DNA of 64,000 bases from NCBI RefSeq assembly GCF_000721175.1, contig NZ_JOEZ01000042.1:19893-83892 (forward strand), in the 5' to 3' direction. This DNA comes from Streptomyces anulatus. GTDB lineage: Bacteria > Actinomycetota > Actinomycetes > Streptomycetales > Streptomycetaceae. A model generated the notes under the pieces. That model had not been told where the DNA came from and made no database searches. It worked only from the letters and a program-made list of their open reading frames with translations. Position 1 is the stretch's first letter; each line of letters begins with the position of its first letter. The position numbers and the translations under genes were made by a program. Of the stretch, positions 40,277 through 48,182 are shown in pieces.

Positions 40277-40969
40277 TCAGGCGCCCCGCAGTCCGGCGGC
40301 GAGCGGGCCCTCGCCGAGCACCTCGACTCGGCCGTCCTTCACCGCCTCCGCGAGGGTCACCCCACCCCGCGCGAGCTCCAGGCACACCCCGGCGTCGAGG
40401 ACGATCCGGGCGTCGGGACGGTCGGCGGGGCCGTATCCGTACACCGGGCCGTACGCCTCGGCACCCGGGAGCACGGCCCCCGCTCCCCCGCCGACATGGA
40501 GGTGGAACTCGCCCTCTTCCAGGCGGACTTCGAGGACGCCCTCCTGGGTGAGTCCGGTGAGGGCGCCGAGCAGCGGCAGCGCGAACCAGTGGGCCCGCAC
40601 CGCGTCGGTGGGCCGGCGCTCGGCGAGGGCGGGTGCTCCCCACTCGGCGAGGGCGGCGAGGACGGGCAGCAGGGCGTGTCCGCGCCCGGTCAGCTCGTAG
40701 ACCGACGCGGCCGACGGGGGCGGCAGTCTGCGGCGCAGGGCGAGCCCGGTCTGTTCCATGTCCTTGAGCCGGGAGGCCAGCACATCCGTGCTGACGCCGG
40801 GCAGATCGGCGTGCAGGTCCGTGTACCGGCGGGGCCCGCCCAGCAGTTCACGCACGATCAGCAGCGTCCACCGGTCGCCGACGGAGTCGAGGGCGCGGGC
40901 GGTGGCGCAGAACTGGTCGTAGCTCCGGCGACGGACGGTGCGTGCTGCTGGCTGCTGCTGACGTGGCAT
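40277..40969 (-). CDS. HxlR-family transcriptional regulator with C-terminal sterol-carrier-like domain
   Basis: The 230-aa product has an HxlR winged helix (CATARALDSVGDRWTLLIVR; RYTDLHADLPGVSTDVLASR) over residues 20-110 and a C-terminal domain of about 110 residues resembling SCP2 modules seen in some HxlR proteins. ATG 40969 is preferred since TAGACT ends exactly seven bases upstream; ATG 40987 is inside the promoter. It diverges from alaA across an array of inverted repeats that it probably binds. Confidence 0.82.
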   Translation of the reverse strand: MPRQQQPAARTVRRRSYDQFCATARALDSVGDRWTLLIVRELLGGPRRYTDLHADLPGVSTDVLASRLKDMEQTGLALRRRLPPPSAASVYELTGRGHALLPVLAALAEWGAPALAERRPTDAVRAHWFALPLLGALTGLTQEGVLEVRLEEGEFHLHVGGGAGAVLPGAEAYGPVYGYGPADRPDARIVLDAGVCLELARGGVTLAEAVKDGRVEVLGEGPLAAGLRGA

Positions 40970-40976
40970 GCGACGC

Positions 40977-41026
40977 AGTCTAGACATGTTGTTGGACTTT
41001 CCAAGCTGAAGCTTGGTAAAACCAAG
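40977..41026. promoter_or_regulatory. Divergent promoter and operator array between hxlR-type gene and alaA
   Basis: On -, TTGGAA, 16 bases, TAGACT (40982-40977), then seven bases to the ATG. Between the genes are three abutting inverted repeats: TTGGA-CTT-TCCAA (40992-41004), CCAAGC-TGAA-GCTTGG (41001-41016) and CTTGGT-AAA-ACCAAG (41012-41026). They share CTTGG/CCAAG half-sites and cover the regulator's -35. Confidence 0.65.
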
Positions 41027-41054
41027 TATCGCAATTCGGCTCGGGAGGCAGCGC

Positions 41055-42266
41055 ATGGAGTTCCGGCAGTCCAGCAAGCTCAACGAGGTCTGCTACGAGA
41101 TCCGGGGCCCGGTCATCGAGCACGCCAACGCCCTGGAGGAGGCGGGCCACAGCGTGCTCCGGCTCAACACGGGCAACCCGGCGCTCTTCGGCTTCGAGGC
41201 TCCCGAGGAGATCGTCCAGGACATGATCCGGATGCTGCCACAGGCGCACGGCTACACCGATTCACGCGGCATCCTCTCGGCCCGGCGCGCGGTGGTCCAG
41301 CGCTACCAGGCCATGGGGCTGACCGAGGTAGGCGTGGACGACGTGTTCCTCGGCAACGGGGTCTCCGAGCTGATCTCCATGGCCGTGCAGGCACTGCTGG
41401 AGGACGGCGACGAGGTGCTGATCCCGGCTCCGGACTTCCCGCTGTGGACGGCGGTGACCACGCTCGCGGGCGGCAAGGCCGTGCACTACGTCTGCGACGA
41501 GGAGTCCGACTGGAATCCGGATCTCGCCGACATGGCCGCCAAGATCACCGCCCGGACCAAGGCCGTCGTGATCATCAACCCGAACAACCCCACCGGCGCG
41601 GTCTATCCGCGCGAGATCCTCGAAGGAATTCTGGACCTGGCCCGGCAGCACGGGCTGATGGTGTTCGCCGACGAGATCTACGACCAGATCCTGTACGACG
41701 GGGCCGTGCACCACAGTGCGGCGGTCCTCGCCCCGGACCTGGTCTGCCTCACCTTCAGCGGCCTGTCGAAGACGTACCGGGTGGCGGGCTTCCGTTCCGG
41801 CTGGATGGTGGTGTCAGGACCGCGCCAGCACGCCCGCAACTACCTGGAGGGCCTCACCATGCTGGCCTCCATGCGGCTGTGCCCCAACGCCCCGGCGCAG
41901 TACGCCATTCAGGCCGCGCTCGGCGGGCGGCAGTCCATCCGGGAACTGGTCGCGCCGGGCGGCAGGCTGCACGAGCAGCGGGACCGGGCCTGGGAGCGGC
42001 TGAACGAGATCCCCGGCGTCTCGTGCGTGAAGCCGAAGGGCGCGCTGTACGCCTTCCCGCGCATCGATCCGAAGGTGCACCCGATCGTCGACGACGAGAA
42101 GTTCGTGCTGGACCTGCTGCTGCGGGAGAAGATCCAGGTGGTGCAGGGAACGGGCTTCAGCTGGCCGCGCCCGGACCACTTCCGCATTCTCACCCTCCCG
42201 TACGCCGATGACCTCGACGCGGCGATCAGCCGCATCGGCCGCTTCCTGAACGGGTACCGCCAGTGA
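41055..42266 (+). CDS. alaA: Pyridoxal phosphate-dependent alanine aminotransferase (AlaA-like)
   Basis: The 403-aa product matches AlaA-type class I aminotransferases throughout: RQSSKLNEVCYEIRGPVIEH, GYTDSRGILSARRAV, NPNNPTGAVYPREI, PLP lysine in FSGLSKTYRVAGFRSGW and GTGFSWPRPDHFRILTLP. It forms alanine from pyruvate and glutamate. GGGAGG lies six bases before the ATG. It is divergent from the HxlR gene, which probably controls it. Confidence 0.93.
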   Translation: MEFRQSSKLNEVCYEIRGPVIEHANALEEAGHSVLRLNTGNPALFGFEAPEEIVQDMIRMLPQAHGYTDSRGILSARRAVVQRYQAMGLTEVGVDDVFLGNGVSELISMAVQALLEDGDEVLIPAPDFPLWTAVTTLAGGKAVHYVCDEESDWNPDLADMAAKITARTKAVVIINPNNPTGAVYPREILEGILDLARQHGLMVFADEIYDQILYDGAVHHSAAVLAPDLVCLTFSGLSKTYRVAGFRSGWMVVSGPRQHARNYLEGLTMLASMRLCPNAPAQYAIQAALGGRQSIRELVAPGGRLHEQRDRAWERLNEIPGVSCVKPKGALYAFPRIDPKVHPIVDDEKFVLDLLLREKIQVVQGTGFSWPRPDHFRILTLPYADDLDAAISRIGRFLNGYRQ

Positions 42267-42468
42267 CCCGCCCGCCGTGTGCGGTCCCGGTCGGATGAGG
42301 CGGAAGAGGCCGGCGGCGGCGTGGACGTCGGTGAGGTCCCCGATGGAGCGCAGGTTGTCGCACAGGGCGTCCAGGACCGAGCCCGCGCCGGCGGCGCGGG
42401 AGGGCCCCGACGGCCGGGCCGAAGACGCGGAAGCCCAGCCGGCGCCGGGCATCCTCCCGAACGGGAGC

Positions 42469-42499
42469 GGGCCCGGAGGCGTAGCCGGCCTCCGGGCCC
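42469..42499 (-). terminator. Terminator downstream of the two Y-RNA-like RNAs
   Basis: Perfect 11-bp stem (gggcccggagg and its complement) with a nine-base loop. It is placed 24 bases after the second RNA on - and about 200 bases after alaA on +, so it could serve both. The remaining DNA in 42267-42468 shows no supportable gene. Confidence 0.7.
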
Positions 42500-42522
42500 T
42501 GAGAGTGCCGCCCATCTGGCAC

Positions 42523-42657
42523 GCCGGCACGTTTAAGGGTCCGGGTCAGTCATGATGTCGTCGCGTCCTGCCTTTGGACCACCGCAGATCGGAGCTCTGC
42601 GGGCCGGACTTGAACCGGCATCTCGACGCGCGCGGGCCCGGGCCCGTTCGATCCGGC
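42523..42657 (-). ncRNA. Y-RNA-like RNA 'A' with permuted tRNA mimic
   Basis: Read from 42657 down. Outer stem GCCGG (42657-42653)/CCGGC (42527-42523); lower stem GGGCCCGGG (42645-42637)/CCCGGACCC (42545-42537), one C-A mismatch; then CGTCG (42628-42624)/CGACG (42563-42559), in the anticodon-stem position. Inside: four-base variable loop, T-arm GCCGG-TTCAAGT-CCGGC (42619-42603), acceptor 3' strand CCGCAGA (42602-42596), seven-base cap, acceptor 5' strand TCTGCGG (42588-42582), D-arm GTCC-AAAGGCA-GGAC (42579-42565) with the D-loop GG. All tRNA helices pair, but in the order 3' half, cap, 5' half. This is the architecture of YrlA-class bacterial Y RNAs. It was folded by hand; ends are approximate. 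Confidence 0.72.
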
Positions 42658-42665
42658 GATCGGCG

Positions 42666-42808
42666 GCGAATGCTGAGTCTGGAGCAAGAGTCTGAGATTG
42701 ACGGCGGCTGCCTCTGCCTGCTTGGGCTACTCCGGCCCGTGCCGGAGGGAGGAGTCGAACCTCCACTGGAACCGCGCCTTCACGACAAGCTTCAGTTTCA
42801 GCCTGCGC
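42666..42808 (-). ncRNA. Y-RNA-like RNA 'B' with permuted tRNA mimic
   Basis: Read from 42808 down. Lower stem: GCG (42808-42806)/CGC (42668-42666), GCTGA (42802-42798)/TCAGC (42676-42672), CTG/CAG and AGC/GCT, with small internal loops. After a larger internal loop, GCGGTT (42775-42770)/AGCCGC (42709-42704) is the anticodon-stem equivalent. Then T-arm GGAGG-TTCGACT-CCTCC (42764-42748), acceptor 3' strand CTCCGGC (42747-42741), tetraloop ACGG, acceptor 5' strand GCCGGAG (42736-42730), TA, and D-arm GCC...GGC (42727-42710) with GG in the loop. It begins about 50 bases after the stop of the 243-aa gene and is followed at once by RNA A. Confidence 0.75.
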
Positions 42809-42859
42809 TCCTCGCGCACCCCGGCCGCCTTGAGCGGCGCCCGGGGAATCCATGGTCGG

Positions 42860-43591
42860 TCACCCGAAGAGGTAACCGAATACCGCATCACCCACCCGCT
42901 GGTCGGTGACCTCCGTGCCGTTGGCCTCCTCGCGGGCGAACTTCACGGCCTGCTGGAGCTTCTCGATCCGGTCCAGCAGTTCGTTGACGCGCCGCGCGGG
43001 CAGCGCCCCGGAGAACTTCACGGTCGTCCAGTAACCGATCGGGATGTCCTCGTAGTACACCTCGACCTGCGCCGGGTGCTTGTCGGTGGCCTCCGCCTTG
43101 ACGTGGTTGCGGGGCACCTTCTTCGTGCGGAGCGTGCGGACCGGCTCGGTCTTCCAGGAGTCGGTCGACGGGTCCTGCACCCAGGCCTCGGCGGCGTCCA
43201 GCACGGGCAGCTTGCGGACGAAGGTGTTGAGGTCGGTCAGCTGCTTCTCCAGGAAGAGCAGGTACGACACCGGCACCTCGCTCACCAGCACCCGGCCGTC
43301 GACCTTCACATCAGCCCTGGCCGAGCAGTTCGCCCAGTCCTTCGTGGCGGTCACGTCGAAGAGCCGGGTCAGCGTGGCCGCGGTCTCCCGCAGCACGTCC
43401 TCGGCCTTGACCTGGACCAGCGTCGACTCGGGCGGAAGCTGCTCGCCCTCCTCGTCCTTGGGCTGGTAGGTCCGGGAGATGCCGGCCAGCAGTCCGGTCT
43501 TCTGGAGGCCGTGATGTGCCGCCGTCAGGTCCTGGTGTGCCTTGGACTTGACGCCCTTCTCCACTGCGATGATCTGATTGAGTTTCGCCAC
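42860..43591 (-). CDS. Unrecognised 243-aa protein upstream of the Y-RNA-like RNAs
   Basis: I do not recognise a characterised family. The product starts VAKLNQIIAVEKGVKSKAHQ, is soluble and charged, rich in Lys/Glu/Asp and less GC-typical in composition than its neighbours. It contains a cysteine in KDWANCSARADVKVDG, a central YLLFLEKQLTDLNTFVRKLP helix, EVYYEDIPIGYWTTVKFSGA and a C-terminal helix ELLDRIEKLQQAVKFAREEA. GTG 43591 has no Shine-Dalgarno; TAGCGT ends seven bases upstream. It lies 43 bases after the SWIM gene and 50 bases before RNA B, so it may act with those RNAs (inference). It is not a TROVE/Ro60 protein. Confidence 0.75.
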   Translation of the reverse strand: MAKLNQIIAVEKGVKSKAHQDLTAAHHGLQKTGLLAGISRTYQPKDEEGEQLPPESTLVQVKAEDVLRETAATLTRLFDVTATKDWANCSARADVKVDGRVLVSEVPVSYLLFLEKQLTDLNTFVRKLPVLDAAEAWVQDPSTDSWKTEPVRTLRTKKVPRNHVKAEATDKHPAQVEVYYEDIPIGYWTTVKFSGALPARRVNELLDRIEKLQQAVKFAREEANGTEVTDQRVGDAVFGYLFG

Positions 43592-43598
43592 GTCGAGG

Positions 43599-43604
43599 AC
43601 GCTA
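43599..43604 (-). promoter_or_regulatory. -10 element for a leaderless transcript (243-aa gene)
   Basis: TAGCGT (43604-43599) followed by seven bases and GTG 43591. It gives a separate start for the gene-plus-RNA transcript in addition to read-through from the helicase operon. Confidence 0.5.
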
Positions 43605-43634
43605 ACAGGGACAACTCTCCTGCGGCCAAAGGTT

Positions 43635-44987
43635 TTACCGCACGTAGTGAGGGTCGGCCCCGGAGTCGTCCGGGACGGAGTCACCGGCCAGCAGCGCTTC
43701 GAGCCCGGACACCGGGTCGGGGTCGGGGGCGGCGCGCGGCCACCAGTCGTCGGCGCCGGGGTCGGATTCGTAGCCGTACCAGCGGTGGTCCCGGCCGAAG
43801 CGGAGCTGGAGCGAACCGGCCGGGTGGGTGAGGTGGTTGCGCCACGGCGTGAAGCGCGGGAAGCCGGCGGCGGCGAGCGCGGGCCTGGCCCGGTCGAAGG
43901 GGCCGGCCGGCGGATCCCAGGGCGTCTCCAGGACCGCGAGGCCCTCCACATCGCCCTGGCGCCAGGCGGCGACGGCGCGGGCGAGGTCGGTCGTGGTGCG
44001 GCCGGTGGCGTACGCCAGCTCCCGGTAGAGCGCGCGGGTCGTGGCGGTGAGCCCCGCGGTCGGGCGCGCGGCGGCCAGGCGGACGGCGTCCTGCCACGCG
44101 GTGAGCCCGGCCAGCGGATCGCGGCCCGTGGTCAGCAGGGCGTGGGCGCGGGCCGCGGCATCGGTGGCGAGGTGGTCCAGGCCCAGCGGATCGCGGGCGC
44201 CGGGCAGGTCCGGGTACGACGGTGGCTGGCCGGGGTGCGGCGGGACGGGGAGGGGCGCCGGGAGCGGGGGCAGGAAGCGTCCGGCGAAGGCCTCCTGCGC
44301 CCCGACCGACGGGACGGCAGGGGCGGCGGGGCGCTCGCGGGCGGAGTGCTCGGCGTTGCGCCGGCCCAGCTCGTCCAGCAGCTCGCGCTCACCCCGGCCC
44401 CGCATCAGCAGCAGGACGAACGGGTCGCTGTCGAGCAGCAGGGCCGTCTGGAAGCAGAGGGCGGCGACGTGTTTGCAGGGCCTCCCGTGGTCGGGGCAGG
44501 TGCAGCTGGGGTCGAGGTCGTCGGCGGCGGGCAGCAGCCGGACACCGGCCTCCTCGGCGGTGTGGGCCAGGGAGTGCGGCATCTCCTTGGCCAGCAGCGC
44601 GGACAGATGGCCGGGGTGGGCGGCGACCGCGTCGAGCAGGGTCTCCCAGCCGGGGTCGGTGAAGGTACGCAGTCGCAGTTCGGCGCGGTAGGGGCGGGCC
44701 CGGCTGCCGTGCACATAGGCGACGACGCGGCCGGGGGTGACGGTGATCGCCGCGACCTGGCCGTCGTCGGCGTACGCCCGGCCGCGGGCGAGCCGGGCCT
44801 CGTCCATCGACAGCGACTCCAGCGCGTCCACCCAGGCCCGGCCCCACCAGCTGGCCGCGAAGGGCTCGCCCTCGGCGGAGGCGCGGGCGGGCACCGCCTC
44901 GAAGGTGCGCCGCAGATCGTCCGGGCCGGGACGGGCACGGGGGGCCGGTCTCCGGGCGGCCGGGCCGGTGGTCGGGCGCGGGCTCAT
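43635..44987 (-). CDS. SWIM zinc-finger protein
   Basis: The 450-aa product has an N-terminal conserved region with FAASWWGRAWVDALES and RGRAYADDGQVAAI, then a SWIM zinc finger at about residues 157-172 (CTCPDHGRPCKHVAA, the CxC...CxH form), a Pro-rich linker and a helical C-terminal half ending DDSGADPHYVR. SWIM domains bind DNA or protein and often accompany SWI2/SNF2 helicases; here the start overlaps the helicase stop by four bases. The two are probably subunits of one complex. Confidence 0.88.
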   Translation of the reverse strand: MSPRPTTGPAARRPAPRARPGPDDLRRTFEAVPARASAEGEPFAASWWGRAWVDALESLSMDEARLARGRAYADDGQVAAITVTPGRVVAYVHGSRARPYRAELRLRTFTDPGWETLLDAVAAHPGHLSALLAKEMPHSLAHTAEEAGVRLLPAADDLDPSCTCPDHGRPCKHVAALCFQTALLLDSDPFVLLLMRGRGERELLDELGRRNAEHSARERPAAPAVPSVGAQEAFAGRFLPPLPAPLPVPPHPGQPPSYPDLPGARDPLGLDHLATDAAARAHALLTTGRDPLAGLTAWQDAVRLAAARPTAGLTATTRALYRELAYATGRTTTDLARAVAAWRQGDVEGLAVLETPWDPPAGPFDRARPALAAAGFPRFTPWRNHLTHPAGSLQLRFGRDHRWYGYESDPGADDWWPRAAPDPDPVSGLEALLAGDSVPDDSGADPHYVR

Positions 44988-47900
44988 GCGGGCCTCCGCA
45001 GCGATACGAGGTCGGCGAGGTCACGGTCGCTGAGCTCGGTCAGGGCGCTCTCGCCGGTGCCGAGCACCGCGTCCGCCAAGGCCCGCTTGGACTCCAGCAG
45101 CTCACCGATCCGGTCCTCCACCGTGCCCTCGGCGATGATCCGGTGGACCTGGACGGGCTGGGTCTGGCCGATACGGTACGCCCGGTCGGTGGCCTGTTCC
45201 TCCACGGCGGGGTTCCACCAGCGGTCGAAGTGGACGACATGGGCGGCGCGGGTCAGGTTCAGTCCGGTGCCGGCCGCCTTGAGGGAGAGCAGGAAGACGG
45301 GGACCTCGGCGGACTGGAAGCGGTCCACCATCCTCTCCCGCTCGGGCACCGGCGTACCGCCGTGCAGGAGTTGGGAGGGGATCGCGCGGGCGGCCAGGTG
45401 GGCTGAGAGGAGCTTCGCCATCGTCACGTACTGGGTGAAGATCAGGACCGAGCCGTCCTCGGACAGGATCGTGTCGAGCAGTTCGTCGAGGAGGGCGAGC
45501 TTGCCGGAGCGGCCCGTGAGCCGGGTGGGCTCCTCCTTCAGATACTGGGCGGGGTGGTTGCAGATCTGCTTGAGCGAAGTCAGCAGCTTCATGACCAGTC
45601 CCCGGCGGGCGATGCCCTCCGCCGCCTCGATCTGCGCCATCGTCTCGCGGACGGCCGCCTCGTAGAGCGTGGCCTGCTCGCGGGTGAGCGAGACGGGGTG
45701 GTCGGTCTCCGTCTTGGGCGGCAGCTCGGGGGCGATGCCGGGGTCGGACTTCTTGCGCCGCAGGAGGAAGGGCCGCACCAGCCGGGACAGCCGCTCCACC
45801 GCCTCCTCGTTGCCCAGGCCCGCGGCGGTGCCGGTGTTCTCCACGATCCGGGCGTGCCGGGCCCGGAACGCCTTGAGCGGGCCGAGCAGTCCGGGAGTGG
45901 TCCAGTCGAGGAGCGCCCAGAGCTCGGAGAGGTTGTTCTCGACGGGGGTGCCGGTGAGGGCGACCCGGGCCGGGGCGGGGATGGTGCGCAGCGCCTTGGC
46001 CGTGGAGGAGTGCGGGTTCTTGACGTGCTGCGCCTCGTCGGCGACGACCAGGCCCCAGCTCTGCTCGGCCAGCTGGGCCGCACTGGAGCGCATGGTCCCG
46101 TAGGTGGTGAGGACGAAGCCGCCGTCCGGATCGCTCAGGGTGCGGTCGGTGCCGTGGAAGCGGCGCACGGGGACGCCGGGGGCGAAGCGGTTGATCTCCC
46201 GGTGCCAGTTGCCGAGGAGGGAGGCGGGGCAGACCACCAGGGTGGGCGAGGGGTGCGCCCGGTGCAGATGGAGGGCGATGAGGGTGATCGTCTTGCCGAG
46301 GCCCATGTCGTCGGCGAGGCAGCCGCCGAGCCCGAGCGAGGTCATCCGGTCCAGCCAGGCCAGGCCGCGCAGTTGGTAGTCGCGCAGGGTCGCGTCCAGG
46401 CCGGGCGGCGGCGCGATCGTCAGGTCCTGGCTGAGGATCCTCGTGCGGAGGGCGGCGAGCGCCCCGGCGGGGACGGCGTCCACCCGCTCGCCGTCCACCT
46501 CCGCACTGCCGGTGAGGGCGACGGCCAGCGCGTCCACCGGATCCAGGAGTCCCAGCTCCCGCTTGCGCGCCTTGCGTACGAGGGCGGGGTCGACGACCAC
46601 CCACTGGTCGCGCAGCCGCACCACCGGGCGGTGGGCCTCGGCCAGGGTGTCCATCTCGGCCTCGGTCAGCCGCTCGTCCCCCAGGGACAGCTGCCAGTCG
46701 AAGGCGAAGAGGTGCTCGGCGTCGAAGAAGGACGTGCCGTCGGTGGCCGATCCGGGCGCGGGCCGCACGACGGCGGCCGCTGTGAGCGAACGGGCCAGCT
46801 CGCGCGGCCAGTGCACCCCGACCCCGGCGGCGGCCAGCCGGGATCCGGCGTCGCTCAGCAGCTCGTACAGCTCGTCCTCGGTGATCGCGAGCACATCGGG
46901 GACGGGCTGCCCCAGGAGTCGTTCCAGCGGGGCCCAGACGCGGGCGGCGCGGCGCAGGGCCAGCACCGCGTCGACCCGGGAGCGCGGCCCGAACGGCTCG
47001 CCCGCCGCGCCGTTCCACAGGGCGGCCGCGTCCACCACGTAGGTCGGGTCGGCGAGGCTGTGGACCTGTACGACGGCCGCGGCGGCATGGCGGACCGCCG
47101 GATCGTCCGTGTGGACCGCCGGTGCGGATCCGTCGGCGGCCTCCGCCTCCTCGCGGGCGGCCGTGACCGCGTAGGTGTCTGCGGTGTCGAACAGCTCGTA
47201 CGCGGAGAGGTCCAGGCGCAGCGAGACCCGCACGCCCGCGTCCAGGCCCGAGGCCACCTCGACGGCCCAGGCGGCGGCGTGGGGCAGATGCTGGGCTTCT
47301 CGGGCGGCGAACGGGGCGCCCATCGCGAAAGCGGCGGCGGGCGTGCGCGGCAGCGTGTCGGCGACGGCGTCCAGGAACGACCCGGTCAACGCCTCGGGGT
47401 CGGGGAGCCGGGGCGGCTCCGAGGCGGGCACCGGCACCGCGTGCCCCTCGGGCGGCAGGGCGGCGGCGACCGCCCGCAGGTGCGCGACGTCCTCGGCGTC
47501 CCTCGGACCGGCCCGCCAGGCGTCGTGACCGTCCGCCGTGAGTCCGGGGAGGAGCCTGCCGCGTGCGACGAGCTGAAGGGCGTGCAGCGCGGCCGCGCCC
47601 CAGCAGCGGGTGGCGGGGTGGGCGGACGCCTGATGACGGGCCCGGACGAGCAGGGGCAGCGCGTCGGCCACGGACAGCACTGCCGCGGGCGCCTCGGTGG
47701 TGCGGACCCGCCCGGGGCCCGCCGCCGGGTCCGGCCGGACGACCGTGAGCCGGGCGTCGGTGTACGGGACGGGGTCGGGGCGCCCGGTGGCGTCCGCGTA
47801 CGCGAAGGACGTGCCGCTCCGTGCCTGCGCACCGTCGTTGTGCCACGGGTCGCCGTCCGCGTGCGGGTCCCAGAAGGCGATGCGGCCGTCCCTGGGCACC

Positions 47901-48016
47901 GCGCCGGGCAGGAAGACCGCCGCGCAGCGCAGAAGGCGGCCGATGTCGGCGGTCCGGGGCGCGCTCTCGGTGTCCCGCGCCTCGCCCTCACTGGTCCGTG
48001 CCGTCATGTCCGCCAC
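44984..48016 (-). CDS. SNF2-family DEAD/DEAQ-box helicase
   Basis: The 1010-aa product has about 550 N-terminal residues of accessory region, then the SNF2 ATPase: LRDYQLRGLAWLDRM, Walker A LADDMGLGKT near residue 572, DEAQ box VVADEAQHVKN near 657, LTGTPVENNLSELW, and the C-terminal helicase lobe with QYVTMAKLLSAHL and DRAYRIGQTQPVQVHRI. It is an ATP-driven DNA translocase related to RapA/HepA-like enzymes. A GGAGGGGGG precedes ATG 48016, and a damage-type promoter lies 60 bases upstream. SWIM partner follows with ATGA-type overlap. Confidence 0.92.
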   Translation of the reverse strand: MADMTARTSEGEARDTESAPRTADIGRLLRCAAVFLPGAVPRDGRIAFWDPHADGDPWHNDGAQARSGTSFAYADATGRPDPVPYTDARLTVVRPDPAAGPGRVRTTEAPAAVLSVADALPLLVRARHQASAHPATRCWGAAALHALQLVARGRLLPGLTADGHDAWRAGPRDAEDVAHLRAVAAALPPEGHAVPVPASEPPRLPDPEALTGSFLDAVADTLPRTPAAAFAMGAPFAAREAQHLPHAAAWAVEVASGLDAGVRVSLRLDLSAYELFDTADTYAVTAAREEAEAADGSAPAVHTDDPAVRHAAAAVVQVHSLADPTYVVDAAALWNGAAGEPFGPRSRVDAVLALRRAARVWAPLERLLGQPVPDVLAITEDELYELLSDAGSRLAAAGVGVHWPRELARSLTAAAVVRPAPGSATDGTSFFDAEHLFAFDWQLSLGDERLTEAEMDTLAEAHRPVVRLRDQWVVVDPALVRKARKRELGLLDPVDALAVALTGSAEVDGERVDAVPAGALAALRTRILSQDLTIAPPPGLDATLRDYQLRGLAWLDRMTSLGLGGCLADDMGLGKTITLIALHLHRAHPSPTLVVCPASLLGNWHREINRFAPGVPVRRFHGTDRTLSDPDGGFVLTTYGTMRSSAAQLAEQSWGLVVADEAQHVKNPHSSTAKALRTIPAPARVALTGTPVENNLSELWALLDWTTPGLLGPLKAFRARHARIVENTGTAAGLGNEEAVERLSRLVRPFLLRRKKSDPGIAPELPPKTETDHPVSLTREQATLYEAAVRETMAQIEAAEGIARRGLVMKLLTSLKQICNHPAQYLKEEPTRLTGRSGKLALLDELLDTILSEDGSVLIFTQYVTMAKLLSAHLAARAIPSQLLHGGTPVPERERMVDRFQSAEVPVFLLSLKAAGTGLNLTRAAHVVHFDRWWNPAVEEQATDRAYRIGQTQPVQVHRIIAEGTVEDRIGELLESKRALADAVLGTGESALTELSDRDLADLVSLRRPA

Positions 48017-48075
48017 CCCCCTCCGCCTGATCCTGGTCCACGGCCTCCGCCGGCACGGAATGTGCTGACTCCGCG

Positions 48076-48098
48076 AGTCTAGGCGGGAGGTCTGACAC
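48076..48098 (-). promoter_or_regulatory. PafBC-like DNA-damage promoter of the SNF2-SWIM operon
   Basis: GTGTCAGAC (48098-48090), eight bases, TAGACT (48081-48076). TGTCAG and the N8-TAnnnT spacing fit the TTGTCRGTG-N8-TAnnnT motif; the final TG is AC. Unlike the other three, it leaves a leader of about 55 bases with a Shine-Dalgarno. Confidence 0.5.
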
Positions 48099-48182
48099 TC
48101 CGGACTCCTGCCGCATCACCCCAGCTCAGCGACGGAGGGACGGGTCCGCCGCGGGTCCGGTTCCACGAGTGGAGCCGGACGC

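Noticed and set aside
42267..42468. Coding remnant on - (SVLDALCDNLRSIGDLTD frame)
   Set aside because: The stretch looks coding-like but has no start, and its frame continues antisense through alaA with no sensible stop.
42523..42808. Two ordinary or pseudo-tRNA genes
   Set aside because: T-arms look like tRNA genes, but in each case the matching 5' acceptor strand and D-arm lie after, not before, the T-arm; no normal-order partner exists. The permuted Y-RNA fold explains all pieces.
42698..42909. Short + strand ORFs across the RNA region
   Set aside because: They run through perfectly paired helices and have no ribosome site; the RNA structure explains the sequence better.
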